Shown one piece after another: positions 48,242 through 57,710 of a DNA stretch of 64,000 nt. Below the pieces are notes generated by a model. It was given only the letters and a program-made list of their open reading frames with translations. It searched no databases and was not told where the DNA came from. Positions within the stretch are counted from its first letter, which is position 1. Each line of letters starts with the position of its first letter. The position numbers were made by a program, and so were the translations under genes. The stretch is taken from contig NZ_FNDS01000015.1 in assembly GCF_900099785.1 (NCBI RefSeq), positions 1-64,000 of the forward strand, in the 5' to 3' direction. Source of the DNA: Pseudomonas panipatensis. GTDB taxonomy: Bacteria; Pseudomonadota; Gammaproteobacteria; Pseudomonadales; Pseudomonadaceae.

Positions 48242-49663
48242 TTAGAGGGAATTCAGGAAGTCCAGCAGGGCGCTGCGCTGTTCAGCGTCGAAGGCCAGTA
48301 CCCGCTGTTTGGCCGCCTCGGCTTCGCCACCGTGCCAGAGCACGGCTTCGAGCAGGTTGCGCGCGCGACCGTCGTGGAGGAACTGGGTGTGGCTGTTGAC
48401 CGCCTCGGTCAAGCCGATGCCCCACAGCGGCGGGGTGCGCCAGTCGCGACCGCTGGCGAGGAACTCCGGGCGGTGGTCGGCCAGGCCTTCGCCCATGTCG
48501 TGCAGCAGCAGGTCGCTGTAAGGGTGGATCACCTGGTTGGCCAGTTCCGGCTCGGCGGCGGTGGCGGCGGTGGTGAATGTCGCGGTGTGGCAGCCGGCGC
48601 AACCGGCCTGCTGGAACAGGGCCTTGCCGGCCAGGACATTGGCGGCATCGACATTGCGCCGCGCCGGCACCGCCAGGTTGCGGCTGTAGAACAGCACCTG
48701 GTCGAAGATGTGCTGGCTGACTTCCGGGTGGCCGCCGTCGATGGCCGAACGGCAGGCGCGCTGTGCCTCGCTGCAATCGTCCTGGGGCAGGCGGTCGCTG
48801 GTCAGGCCCATGTCATTGGCGAAGGCGTGGGCATTCTGCTGCGGGATATTCGGCTGCCCGGCTTTCCAGCCGAAGCGGCCGAGCACGGTCTGCCCGGCGG
48901 CCTCGTCCCAGACCCGGTTGGCGCGGCCGCGAATGCCGTCGCCATTGCGGTCCCGAGGGTCTTCGTTGGCGAGGATCGCCTGTTCCGGGATGGCTTCGAG
49001 CAGGCCGAGGCCGATCATCGGCGGGGCGACCCGCGCGGAGAACTGCGTGTCCGCGCGCATGGGACCGTAGCCGAGCTGGCTCAGGCGCAGGATCGGCTTG
49101 CGCAACGCGACCACGCTGCCGTCCTTGAATGTCACCGGCACGCTGTCGTAGTCGACGCGGACCTTGGCCTCCGGCACCAGGCCGGGGATGGCGGCGTCCT
49201 GTAGCTGACCACCGTAGACCGGCTCCGGGATCACGCCCAGGCGCTTGAGCAGCTCGGCTTCGGCGGGGCTGGCGGGAATCGACAGGCGCACCAGCATGGA
49301 CACCGCGCTGATGTCGTTGGCGCTCGGCGGGTGGCCGCGGCCGTCCTTGATATGGCAATTCTGGCAGGCGTTGGTGTTGTACAGCGGGCCCAGGCCATCG
49401 CGCGCTGTGGTGGTGGACGGCGCGATCACCCAGGGGTTGCGGAAGAAACTGTTGCCGACGCTGAAGTCCAGACGGCGGCTCGGCGTCAGGTTGGCCGAGG
49501 GCATGGAAAAGGCGTTGCGATCACTCTGGAACACGCTGGCGCTGCCGCCGGACAAGGCCTCGCCGGCCTCGACCCGCGCCACCGGCTCGGCCGGCTTGCA
49601 GGCGGCCAGGGCCAGTACGGCGAACAGTGGGGCGAGACGCAGGGCGGTCGGGCGGCACGACAT
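48242..49663 (-). CDS. di-heme oxidoreductase (DUF1111) lipoprotein
   Basis: 473 residues from MSCRPTALR. Lipobox LAAC places Cys at 22. Two c-type heme motifs are visible, CQNCH in the N-terminal third and CAGCH in the C-terminal third. The family is described as di-heme thiol oxidoreductase/peroxidase-like, and the electron partner is unknown. An extra seven residues from 49684 are possible but unlikely. It heads the three-gene run with the imelysin and DUF1513 genes. Confidence 0.88.
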   Translation of the reverse strand: MSCRPTALRLAPLFAVLALAACKPAEPVARVEAGEALSGGSASVFQSDRNAFSMPSANLTPSRRLDFSVGNSFFRNPWVIAPSTTTARDGLGPLYNTNACQNCHIKDGRGHPPSANDISAVSMLVRLSIPASPAEAELLKRLGVIPEPVYGGQLQDAAIPGLVPEAKVRVDYDSVPVTFKDGSVVALRKPILRLSQLGYGPMRADTQFSARVAPPMIGLGLLEAIPEQAILANEDPRDRNGDGIRGRANRVWDEAAGQTVLGRFGWKAGQPNIPQQNAHAFANDMGLTSDRLPQDDCSEAQRACRSAIDGGHPEVSQHIFDQVLFYSRNLAVPARRNVDAANVLAGKALFQQAGCAGCHTATFTTAATAAEPELANQVIHPYSDLLLHDMGEGLADHRPEFLASGRDWRTPPLWGIGLTEAVNSHTQFLHDGRARNLLEAVLWHGGEAEAAKQRVLAFDAEQRSALLDFLNSL

Positions 49664-49762
49664 CGAAACGATCCAGGCGGGCAAAACAGGCGCGCCATCT
49701 TAGCAGTTGTTCAAATACAAATACGAAGCTTTCTGTTTGCCTTCTGCGTGGCGATGCTCGCG

Positions 49763-49791
49763 AAAACGCCAAGACCCCTGGGGTCTTGGCG
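49763..49791 (-). terminator. terminator after icmP
   Basis: A 12-bp perfect stem (49767-49778 with 49780-49791) followed by UUUU on the minus strand. It separates icmP from the di-heme operon, so the two are separate transcripts. Confidence 0.8.
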
Positions 49792-49839
49792 CTGCAGTGG
49801 CGAGGTTGCGACTGGGGGCCGCAGCCTCGTCCGGGGCGA

Positions 49840-51183
49840 TCAGAACTGGTGATCGGCGTTGTCCGGCTTCAGGTCCTGGATGCCCAGGGCGCCGGCGGCT
49901 TTCTCGATGGCGCCGGTCTGTTTGACCAGGGAGGCGATGACGTCGCTGATGATCTTGTGATCGGCTTCGTCGGCCGGGGCGATCATCTGGTCGAAGTGCA
50001 CGCCATCCTTTTCCGCGCGGTCGACGATGACCTGCATTTTCGCCCGGGTGCCGTCGAGGTCGGCCTTCAGGTCGTTGTCCGCCTGGGCGTCGGCCTTGGC
50101 GACCAGCGAGGACAGGCTCGGGCCGGTGACCAGGCTGCCGTCCATGCGCTTGTACTGACCGAGGTAGATGTTGCGGATGCCTTCGGCGTTGAAGTACAGG
50201 GTGTGGTGGGTGTTGTCGCTGAAGCAGTCGTGTTCGTCTTCGGTGGAGTTGGCCTCCAGCGCCACCTTCATGCGCTCGCCGGCCAGTTCGCCGAGGGACA
50301 GGCTGCCCAGGCCGAAGAACATCTTGCGCAGGTTGGCGTCGGCGCTGTCGGCTTCCAGCTTGGCGCGGTAGTTGTCGGCGACACCGGCCTTCCAGTTGCC
50401 GACCATCTCGTCGAGGTTGGCCACCAGCAGGTCGGTGACGGCCTTCAGGTAGGCGGCACGCCGGTCGCAGTGGCCGTTGCTGCAGTCCTTGCCCTGGGCG
50501 TAGTCGGTATAGGGGCGGTTGCCGGCGCCCGGCTGCGTGCCGTTCAGGTCCTGGCCCCAGAGGAGAAATTCGATGGCGTGGTAGCCGGTGGCGACGTTGG
50601 CTTCGGAGCCGCCAATCTCATTGAGCTTGGCCAGTTTCTCGGCGGTGATTTCCTTGACGTCGATCTTGTCCTCGCCAACCTGGATCTCGCTGTTGGCGAT
50701 GATGTTGGCGTTGGCCGCGGGGTTGCCTTCGGCGTGCTGATAGTCTTTGGCCACGTAATCGATCAGGCCTTCGTCCAGGGGCCAGGAGTTCACCGGGCCT
50801 TCCCAGTCGTCGACGATCTTGTTGCCGAAGCGGAAGGCTTCGCTCTGCGAGTAGGGTACGCGCGCCGCCAGCCAGGCCTCGCGGGCGGCCTTGAGGTTGG
50901 CTTCGCTGGGCGCGGCGATCAGCGCATCGACGGCTTTCTGCAGGGTCTTGGCGGTGCTCAGGGCGTCGCCATAGACGGCCTCGGCCATGTCCGCGTAGTT
51001 CTTCACCACGGCCTTCACGGCGGCGGCGTCGGCCTTGATCGCCGGCGCGGCGTTCGGCGTGCTGGCGGCCGGGGCGCTGGCCTGGCTGGCCGGGGCCGCG
51101 GCCTCTTTCTTGTCATCGCCGCAGCCGGCGAGGGTGATGGCAATGGCCAGCAGGCTGGCGGTAGCCCAGGGCATACGAGTCAT
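49840..51183 (-). CDS. icmP: imelysin/insulin-cleaving-type lipoprotein IcmP
   Basis: 447 residues. Lipobox LAGC gives Cys21. An Ala/Pro-rich linker precedes the imelysin domain with the intact G-x-H-x-x-E motif in TGYHAIEFLLWG and a later QGKDC segment. P. aeruginosa IcmP was named for insulin cleavage, and its gene is iron-repressed from memory; other imelysins bind ferric iron. The palindrome at 51243-51261 is a possible control site. It probably acts at the outer membrane or periplasm in iron use. Confidence 0.88.
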   Translation of the reverse strand: MTRMPWATASLLAIAITLAGCGDDKKEAAAPASQASAPAASTPNAAPAIKADAAAVKAVVKNYADMAEAVYGDALSTAKTLQKAVDALIAAPSEANLKAAREAWLAARVPYSQSEAFRFGNKIVDDWEGPVNSWPLDEGLIDYVAKDYQHAEGNPAANANIIANSEIQVGEDKIDVKEITAEKLAKLNEIGGSEANVATGYHAIEFLLWGQDLNGTQPGAGNRPYTDYAQGKDCSNGHCDRRAAYLKAVTDLLVANLDEMVGNWKAGVADNYRAKLEADSADANLRKMFFGLGSLSLGELAGERMKVALEANSTEDEHDCFSDNTHHTLYFNAEGIRNIYLGQYKRMDGSLVTGPSLSSLVAKADAQADNDLKADLDGTRAKMQVIVDRAEKDGVHFDQMIAPADEADHKIISDVIASLVKQTGAIEKAAGALGIQDLKPDNADHQF

Positions 51184-51242
51184 GGCGAGTTCCTTAGCAT
51201 GGGAGTGGCGCGAAAGAGAGTGCGCATATAAAACGGCAACAT

Positions 51243-51261
51243 AATGCGAAAGATTTGCATT
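51243..51261. promoter_or_regulatory. 19-bp imperfect palindrome before icmP
   Basis: AATGCGAAAGATTTGCATT pairs at seven of nine positions around its centre. It lies 60 bases before the icmP ATG in an A/T-rich stretch. Size fits a Fur box, but the match to the Fur hexamers is weak. Confidence 0.3.
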
Positions 51262-51334
51262 TTTGAAAAGACCGGCGCGCGCTTTCCTGGCGCATGGCCA
51301 TGACGTCCGTTGCTAAGGAGGGAAACGAGGGCGC

Positions 51335-53431
51335 TCAGCGCCGCTCGATGGAGGAACTGCCGGCGGCCTCGGCGAGGCGCCGTGCCTGCTTCAGGTAAAG
51401 GGTCAGCTCGCGCGCCGGCAGTGGCTTGCTGTACAGGTAGCCCTGCCCCTCGTGGCAACCCTGGGCAATGATGTAGGCCTCTTGCTCGACGGTTTCCACG
51501 CCTTCGGCGATCACCTGCATGCTGAGGTTCTTGCCGAGCTGGATGATGGCGCGAACGATGGTGGCGTCGTCGTCATCCTGCAGCAGGTCCTGGACGAAGC
51601 TCTTGTCGATCTTGATCTTGTCTAGCGGCAGGCTCTTCAGGTAGCTGAGCGAGGAGTAGCCGGTGCCGAAGTCGTCGATGGCGATCAGCGCGCCGGCGCG
51701 ACGCAGGCTGAGCAGGTGCTGGGCGGCGGTGGAGATGTCTTCCATCAGGCCGGTCTCGGTGACTTCCAGCTCCAGCGAACGCGGCGGCAGGCGGTGGATC
51801 TGCAGCAGGTTGCTGACTACCCGCGGCAGCGCGTTGTGGCGCAGTTGCACGGTGGACAGGTTGACCGCCATGCGCAGATCGTCGAAGCCCTGGTCATGCC
51901 ATTCGCGCAGTTGCCGGCAGGCCTGGTCGAGCACCCACTCGCCAATGCTGAAGATGCTGCCGTTCTGTTCCGCCAGCGGGATGAACAGGTCCGGGGCGAC
52001 CCAGCCCTGGGTCGGGTGCTGCCAACGCAGCAGGGCCTCGACGCCGACCACGCGGTGATCGCGGTAGGACACCTGTGGCTGGTAGACCAGATGCAGTTCG
52101 TTGCGTGCCAGGGCGTCGCGCAGGTCCTTTTCCAGTTCGCGGCGGCGGCGCATCTCGCTGTCGACGCTGGCGATGTAGAACTGGTAGCGGTTGCGCGAGC
52201 GGGTCTTGGCCAGGGTCATGGTCTGCTCGGCTTTCTGCAGCAGCTTCTCGGTGCTCTCGCCATCCTCCGGGTAGAGGGTGATGCCGATGGTGGCGCGCAG
52301 GTGCACGGACTGTTCGTCCAGGTCGAATGGCTGCTCGAGGTCGTCGAGAATCTGCTGGGCCAGCTCCGCCGCTTCGTAGGGTTGCTCGATGTCGGCCTGG
52401 ACCAGGGCGAACTGGTCGCCGCCCAGACGCGCCAGGGCGCCGAGGTGGGCGCTGCGCGCGCGCAGGCGGTCGGCGAGGGCGAGCAGCAGCTGGTCGCCGA
52501 ACTGGTAGCCGTGCTGTTCGTTGATGCCCTTGAAGTCATCCAGGCCCAGGCAGAGCACTGCGACGCGGTGTTCCAGGCGGGTCGCGTCGGAAAGGATCTG
52601 ATCCAGGCGTTGCTGCAGCAGCTTGCGGTTCGGCAGGCCGGTGAGGAAGTCGTACTGGGAGATGCGCAGCAGGCTGTTTTCCGCCTCGCGGCGCAGGTGG
52701 CCATTGCGCTCGATGGACTCCAGCAACTGGTTGGCGGTGTTGATCCACAGGCCCAGTTCGTTGTTCTCGTGACCGGGCAGCATCGGCAGCTTGTGCTCGC
52801 CGGGGCGGTCGGGGTTGATGCTGGTGAGGTTGTCGATGATGCGCCACAGCGGCTTGGTCAGCAGCCAGTGATAGACCAGGAACAGCACCAGGCCCATGGC
52901 CAGCGCACGGAGGATGCCGGAGAGGAAGATGATCACCGAGGTGACCACGAAATCCTGGCCGTAGGGGGCGGTGTCCAGGGTGATGCTCAGGTCGCCGTAG
53001 TATTCGCCGGGGTCGCCGCGGCCGATCAGGCGGATGGAGTAATGCTGCTCGGCGCCGAGAATCGGGTCGGTCAGCCAGCGGGTCGAGGAGTCCAGCGGCG
53101 GGCGCGATTTCTCCGCGAGCATGGGTTCGTCGGGGTGGCCGATGGAGGCCTGGCGCACGGCCTCATGCTGGAAGAGTCCTTCGAGGACCTGCATGGCCAT
53201 GTCGCGGTCCAGGCTGTAGACCGCCTGCGTCGAGGGATCGCGGACCATGGCGAGAATGCGCTGGGCGTCGTTGTGTACGGCCTGACGCGCCTTGTGGGCG
53301 TCGAAGACGATCTGTGCGCAACTCAGGACGACGCCGACCGCAAGTGCCGCGAGCAGAACGACGCGCAGCAACTTGAGAGAAAGTCTGTGCCGTGGGTCCA
53401 GTTTCAAGGGGCTTTCCTTGTTCATCGCCAT
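51335..53431 (-). CDS. bifA: BifA, c-di-GMP phosphodiesterase (GGDEF-EAL)
   Basis: 698 residues from MAMNKESPLK (ATG 53425 is an alternative). Two membrane helices (about 20-42 and 160-190) flank a periplasmic domain; then a degenerate GGDEF domain with GGDQF and an intact EAL domain with EALLRW, ELEVTETGLMED, DDFGTGYSSL, KIDKSFV and AEGVET. The active residues for hydrolysis are present, while the cyclase site is altered, the arrangement described for BifA, which lowers c-di-GMP and promotes swarming over biofilm. It lies beside sodB, as in P. aeruginosa. Confidence 0.92.
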   Translation of the reverse strand: MAMNKESPLKLDPRHRLSLKLLRVVLLAALAVGVVLSCAQIVFDAHKARQAVHNDAQRILAMVRDPSTQAVYSLDRDMAMQVLEGLFQHEAVRQASIGHPDEPMLAEKSRPPLDSSTRWLTDPILGAEQHYSIRLIGRGDPGEYYGDLSITLDTAPYGQDFVVTSVIIFLSGILRALAMGLVLFLVYHWLLTKPLWRIIDNLTSINPDRPGEHKLPMLPGHENNELGLWINTANQLLESIERNGHLRREAENSLLRISQYDFLTGLPNRKLLQQRLDQILSDATRLEHRVAVLCLGLDDFKGINEQHGYQFGDQLLLALADRLRARSAHLGALARLGGDQFALVQADIEQPYEAAELAQQILDDLEQPFDLDEQSVHLRATIGITLYPEDGESTEKLLQKAEQTMTLAKTRSRNRYQFYIASVDSEMRRRRELEKDLRDALARNELHLVYQPQVSYRDHRVVGVEALLRWQHPTQGWVAPDLFIPLAEQNGSIFSIGEWVLDQACRQLREWHDQGFDDLRMAVNLSTVQLRHNALPRVVSNLLQIHRLPPRSLELEVTETGLMEDISTAAQHLLSLRRAGALIAIDDFGTGYSSLSYLKSLPLDKIKIDKSFVQDLLQDDDDATIVRAIIQLGKNLSMQVIAEGVETVEQEAYIIAQGCHEGQGYLYSKPLPARELTLYLKQARRLAEAAGSSSIERR

Positions 53432-53547
53432 CCGGCGAAAGACTGGTCTGAGTATTGGCAAATGCCGCTTTGACGTCAAAGGGCCAGTAAGCAATTTTGC
53501 GCAAAAGCCGACTCTCAGGTTAGACGAGCATGGCCCGAGTGGCGCGC

Positions 53548-53580
53548 AAAAAGCAGAAACCCGGCACTGGGCCGGGTTTC
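53548..53580 (-). terminator. sodB terminator
   Basis: A 10-bp stem (GAAACCCGGC with GCCGGGTTTC), loop ACTGG, then UGCUUUUU on the minus strand, 20 bases past the sodB stop. Confidence 0.85.
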
Positions 53581-53599
53581 CACGGGAACGCTGAAGGTA

Positions 53600-54181
53600 T
53601 CAGGCAGCGAAGTTCTTCGCTACGTAATCCCAGTTCACCAGGTTCCAGAAGGCTTCGACGTACTTCGGACGCAGGTTGCGGTAGTCGATGTAGTAGGCGT
53701 GTTCCCAGACGTCGCAGGTCAGCAGCGGGGTGTCGCCGCTGGTCAGCGGGTTGCCGGCGCCGATGGTGCTGGCCAGGGCCAGGGAACCGTCGGCCTTCTT
53801 CACCAGCCAGGCCCAGCCGGAGCCGAAGGTGCCGATGGCGGTCTTGGTGAACTCTTCCTTGAACTTGTCGAAGGAACCGAAAGCGGCGTTGATGGCGTCA
53901 GCCAGGGCGCCGGTGGGCTGGCCACCGCCGTTCGGGCTCAGGCACTCCCAGTAGAAGGTGTGGTTCCACACCTGGGCGGCGTTGTTGAAGATGCCACCGG
54001 AAGAGGTCTTGACGATGTCTTCCAGGCTCTTGCCTGCGAACTCGGTGCCCGGGATCAGGTTGTTCAGGTTCACGACATAGGTGTTGTGGTGCTTGTCGTG
54101 GTGGAATTCCAGGGTTTCCGCCGAGATGTGCGGCTCAAGGGCATTCTTCGCGTAAGGCAGCGGCGGCAATTCGAAAGCCAT
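53600..54181 (-). CDS. sodB: iron superoxide dismutase
   Basis: 193 residues. Metal ligands lie in [10 protein letters not shown] (H27), the NHTFYW segment, and [11 protein letters not shown] (D and H near 157-161). The [19 protein letters not shown] and [11 protein letters not shown] segments are typical of the Fe form. A cytoplasmic enzyme that dismutates superoxide. A single-gene unit with its own terminator. Confidence 0.96.
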   Translation of the reverse strand: MAFELPPLPYAKNALEPHISAETLEFHHDKHHNTYVVNLNNLIPGTEFAGKSLEDIVKTSSGGIFNNAAQVWNHTFYWECLSPNGGGQPTGALADAINAAFGSFDKFKEEFTKTAIGTFGSGWAWLVKKADGSLALASTIGAGNPLTSGDTPLLTCDVWEHAYYIDYRNLRPKYVEAFWNLVNWDYVAKNFAA

Positions 54182-54458
54182 GGTGTCTCTCCTATTTCCT
54201 CAGGTCTGGGCTAGCGCGGCGAACGCGCGACCGGTACACGGGGCCGGTTCGGTGATTGTCGCGGCATCCGTACGTAGCGGCTGCGATCCTCGGATCGGGC
54301 CGCGCGCCGGGTGCGTCCAGGAAGCCTAGCTCTCTGGCGCCGCGAGGGTCGGATCATAGCACCCGCCCCCCGGCATATCCACGCAGCAACTGTAGGGGCA
54401 AAGTCGTATAGACAGTGGCTCCCGCGGCCCGCCTTCAGCGTTGCGCCATCGTCCGCGT

Positions 54459-55067
54459 TCAGGCCGGGAGGATCAGTTGCGAGGCCATGCCCAGCATCAT
54501 CACCGCCACCATCAGGTCGACCAGCCGCCAGGTCGTCGGGCGCGCCAGCCAGGGCGCGAGCCAGGCGGCGCCGAAGGCGAGGGTGAAGAACCACAGCAGC
54601 GAGGCGCTGGCGGCGCCCATGGCGTAGGCGCCGGGCGCATCCTGCTGGGCGCCGAGGGAGCCGATCAGCAGCACGGTGTCGAGGTACACGTGGGGATTGA
54701 GCAGCGTAACCGCCAGGGCCGCCAGGAGTACCGCGCGGCGTGAGCGGCTGCCGGTCTCGCCGGTCTGCGCCATGCCTTGCGGGGCGAGCGCGCGGAGCAG
54801 CGCCTTGAGTCCGTACCAGATCAGGAAGACCGCTCCGCCCCAGCGCGCCACGGCGAGCAGGGTGGGGTTCTCCGCCAGCACCCGGGCCAGACCGAAGACC
54901 CCGGCGCTGACCAGTACGGCATCGCACAGCACGCACAGCGCGGCCACCGCCAGGTGATGTTCGCGGCGCAGGCTCTGGGCCAGGACGAAGGCGTTCTGCG
55001 CGCCGATGGCGATGATCAGGCCGGCGGCCACCAGCAGGCCGTTGAGGTAGCTCTGCCACATTGTCAT
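54459..55067 (-). CDS. argO: LysE/ArgO-family amino acid exporter
   Basis: 202 residues, about six membrane helices. GAQNAFVLAQSLRREH near residue 22 and LLNPHVYLDTVLLIGSLG are LysE/ArgO signatures. It exports arginine or lysine. Its start overlaps the ACT-domain gene by four bases, and the LysR gene ArgP is divergent beyond that. E. coli argO is activated by ArgP, so the same control is likely here. Confidence 0.9.
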   Translation of the reverse strand: MTMWQSYLNGLLVAAGLIIAIGAQNAFVLAQSLRREHHLAVAALCVLCDAVLVSAGVFGLARVLAENPTLLAVARWGGAVFLIWYGLKALLRALAPQGMAQTGETGSRSRRAVLLAALAVTLLNPHVYLDTVLLIGSLGAQQDAPGAYAMGAASASLLWFFTLAFGAAWLAPWLARPTTWRLVDLMVAVMMLGMASQLILPA

Positions 55068-55468
55068 GCCCTCCCGCTGCCGGCCAGGCGCCGCAGTATC
55101 TGCAGTGCCTGGGAGCCGTCGCGGTGAGCGACGAACAGGTGATCGTGGAATACCGCGGCGACCACGTTGCAACTGATCCCGGCCTCGGCCAGGGCGCTGG
55201 CCACCGCGGCGGTGAGGCCGACCGCCTGTAGCGCCGAGTGCACTTCCAGGGTCAGCCAGGCGGCGACGTAGTCGAAGTCCAGGTCGAGGCGTTCGGCTTC
55301 GCCGCGTTCGAGGATCAGGGTCAGCCCTTCGCGTTCCCGGAAGCTGCCGAGCACCTGGGCAGCGGCTGGCGCCGCGCCTGAGGGAAGGGTGCAGAACACG
55401 TATTCGCCGGGGTTGAGCACCGGGGTCATGTCGCGCAGCAACGCGTTGAGAGAGGTTTCGCCGGCCAT
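55064..55468 (-). CDS. ACT-domain protein
   Basis: 134 residues with an ACT-like fold (DUF2241/ACT_7 type). It starts MAGETSLNALLRDMTPVLNPG and carries a second half with LQAVGLTAAVASALAEAGISCNV, split here by no gap. ACT domains bind amino acids. It is translationally coupled to argO and sits between argO and its likely regulator, so an amino-acid-sensing role in export is a reasonable inference. Confidence 0.82.
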   Translation of the reverse strand: MAGETSLNALLRDMTPVLNPGEYVFCTLPSGAAPAAAQVLGSFREREGLTLILERGEAERLDLDFDYVAAWLTLEVHSALQAVGLTAAVASALAEAGISCNVVAAVFHDHLFVAHRDGSQALQILRRLAGSGRA

Positions 55469-55576
55469 GCAAGGCTCCTGGAACTGCGGGGATGAGCGGG
55501 AAGTGCTGGCGAGTCTGCGGTTCGCGCCTGTATAAGAAAAACGAATCTTGGTGATGTCCCATTAGGAAAATCGATC

Positions 55577-56473
55577 ATGTTCGATTACAAGCTGCTGGCC
55601 GCCTTGGCCGCCGTGGTGGAACAGGGCGGCTTCGAGCGTGGAGCGCAGGTGCTGGGGCTGTCGCAATCGGCGATCTCCCAGCGCATCAAGTTGCTCGAAG
55701 CGCGGGTCGGCCAGCCGGTGCTGGTCCGTGCCGCACCGCCGCAACCGACCGAGCTGGGCCGGCGCCTGCTCAACCATGTGCAGCAGGTCCGCCTGCTGGA
55801 GGGCGATCTGCAGCAGTGGGTGCCGGCACTGGACGAGGAGGGCGCGCCCGAGCGCCTGCGCGTGGCGCTCAATGCCGACAGCCTGGCGACCTGGTGGGCC
55901 GCCGCGGTGGGGGATTTCTGCGCCGAGCGCCGGGTCTTGCTCGATCTGGTGGTGGAGGACCAGGAAGTCGGCCTCAAGCGCATGCGCGCCGGCGAGGTGG
56001 CCGGCTGCGTCTGCGCCAGCCCGCGTCCGGTGGCCGGCGCCCGTAGCGAGCCGCTGGGGGCGATGCGTTACCGTGGCCTGGCCAGCCCGGCGTTCCTCGC
56101 CCGGCACTTTGCCGATGGTGTCCGTGCCGAGGCCCTGGCCAGGGTGCCGGCCATCGTCTTCGGGCCGGATGACCAGTTGCAGCACCGTTACCTCGCTGAG
56201 CTGGGCGTTGACGGCGCTTTCCTTTATCACCTGTGCCCCTCTTCCGAAGGCTTCGTGCGCATGACCTGCGCAGGCCTGGGCTGGGGGCTGGTGCCCGAGC
56301 TGCAGGTCGAGGGCGAACTGGCCCGTGGCGAGCTGGTGGAGTTGCTGCCGGGGCGGGCCATCGATGTGCCGCTGTACTGGCACCATTGGCGCAATGGCGG
56401 CGAACTGCTCGGCGCCTTGGGCGCGCACCTGCTGCGGTATGCCGGCGCGACCCTGGTGCCGATCGCCAACTGA
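55577..56473 (+). CDS. argP: LysR-type regulator ArgP (IciA)
   Basis: 298 residues. The N-terminal winged helix LAALAAVVEQGGFERGAQVL and SQSAISQRIKLLEA, then a co-inducer domain. ArgP activates argO when arginine or its analogues are present and responds to lysine. It is divergent from the ACT-argO pair across 108 bases. Its stop TGA (56471-56473) abuts the convergent stop of the next gene. Confidence 0.92.
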   Translation: MFDYKLLAALAAVVEQGGFERGAQVLGLSQSAISQRIKLLEARVGQPVLVRAAPPQPTELGRRLLNHVQQVRLLEGDLQQWVPALDEEGAPERLRVALNADSLATWWAAAVGDFCAERRVLLDLVVEDQEVGLKRMRAGEVAGCVCASPRPVAGARSEPLGAMRYRGLASPAFLARHFADGVRAEALARVPAIVFGPDDQLQHRYLAELGVDGAFLYHLCPSSEGFVRMTCAGLGWGLVPELQVEGELARGELVELLPGRAIDVPLYWHHWRNGGELLGALGAHLLRYAGATLVPIAN

Positions 56474-57532
56474 TCAGCCGCGGATGACGATCTGCCCGCT
56501 GCCCGGCAGGCGTTCCACGCAACGTTTGCCGAACAACCGGGATGGCGTGAAGTAGCCGCCGGGGCCGGCATAGTCGAGCAGGTGCGTCACGGCCATGAGG
56601 ACGCCGTGCAGGGTGACGTCGTAGCCGTTGGCGGTTTCCAGGCGGGCGGTTCGGCGTTCGCCGGCGGCATTGCGCACTTCGCCCCAGACCCAAGTGCGCA
56701 GGCGGCTGCGCGTTAACTGGTCGGGGCCCTGAATGCGCTGCTGCGCCTGGCGTTTGAGCCAGCGCTGCACACCGTCGCGAGCGAGCAGTGGGCGTAGCGG
56801 ATCGAGCAGGCGCATGCCCAGGGCCAGCAGCGGCGGCGCCGGCAGGTACACCTCGATGTTGCCAATGCCGGTGGTGTAGAAGGCCGTGGCCACGTCGCCC
56901 CAGGGAATGCTGACGGCATGCTTGAGGCCGCGGCCGAAGTCGATGTCGCGCTGCTTGTAGCCCAGCGGCACGTCGCGCACTTCGCCGTCCTGGCGCACCT
57001 TGCCGCCGAGCTTGAGGCCTTCCACGGTGGTCTTGGCGGTGCCCGGCGACAGCCCGCTGCCGGTGTCGAAGCCGAGTGCCAGTTGGTTGGCGTCGGGCAT
57101 GGCCTGGGCCAGGCAGGCGGCCACGCAATCGGTGGGGATGACGTCGAAGCCCACGCCGGGGCAGAGCGCGATGCCGGCGTCACGCGCGCGCTGGTGGAGA
57201 CCGTGGGCATGCTCGAAGACGGCGATCTCGCCGGTGATGTCCACATAGTGGCAGGCGCTCGCCAGGCAGGCCTCCAGCAGCGGCGCGGCGGTGGCCGAGA
57301 AGGGCCCGGCGCAGTTCGCCAGTACCGCGACATCGGCCAGCGCCTGGGTGGCGCCCGGCGCGTCGGCGGCGAAGATCCGACACTCCAGGCCGAGCTGGCT
57401 GCCCAGCGCCTGGACCGCGGCCGGGTCGCGCCCGCCCAGCAGAGGGCGTAGGCCCTGGCGGCAGGCCTGTTCGGCGACCAGTCGGGCGGTGTAGCCGTTG
57501 GCGCCATAGATCATCCAGTGCGTCTTGCTCAT
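56474..57532 (-). CDS. saccharopine dehydrogenase-like oxidoreductase
   Basis: 352 residues from MSKTHWMIYGANGYTARLVA. The N-terminal NAD(P) motif is YGANGYTARL; the rest fits the saccharopine dehydrogenase-like/trans-acting enoyl reductase family, with GVGFDVIPTDCVAA near residue 110. The true substrate is unknown. The start at 57532 is preferred over 57562, whose first ten residues are unrelated. Confidence 0.82.
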   Translation of the reverse strand: MSKTHWMIYGANGYTARLVAEQACRQGLRPLLGGRDPAAVQALGSQLGLECRIFAADAPGATQALADVAVLANCAGPFSATAAPLLEACLASACHYVDITGEIAVFEHAHGLHQRARDAGIALCPGVGFDVIPTDCVAACLAQAMPDANQLALGFDTGSGLSPGTAKTTVEGLKLGGKVRQDGEVRDVPLGYKQRDIDFGRGLKHAVSIPWGDVATAFYTTGIGNIEVYLPAPPLLALGMRLLDPLRPLLARDGVQRWLKRQAQQRIQGPDQLTRSRLRTWVWGEVRNAAGERRTARLETANGYDVTLHGVLMAVTHLLDYAGPGGYFTPSRLFGKRCVERLPGSGQIVIRG

Positions 57533-57710
57533 GTCGGCTCTCGCTGTGGGGTACGGGTTCAAGGCTAGCCGTTCTAAGCGCCTCCGGGCGGCGTTGTCGC
57601 CTGGCCGGAGGTCGAGCGGTCCGCAAGGATGCTGTTATGGCGTGCGTTACCAGCGTGGCGGCGCGGCGGGCCTGCTAGAGTCGGCGAAAAACAGCATAAG
57701 AGGTGCGTGC

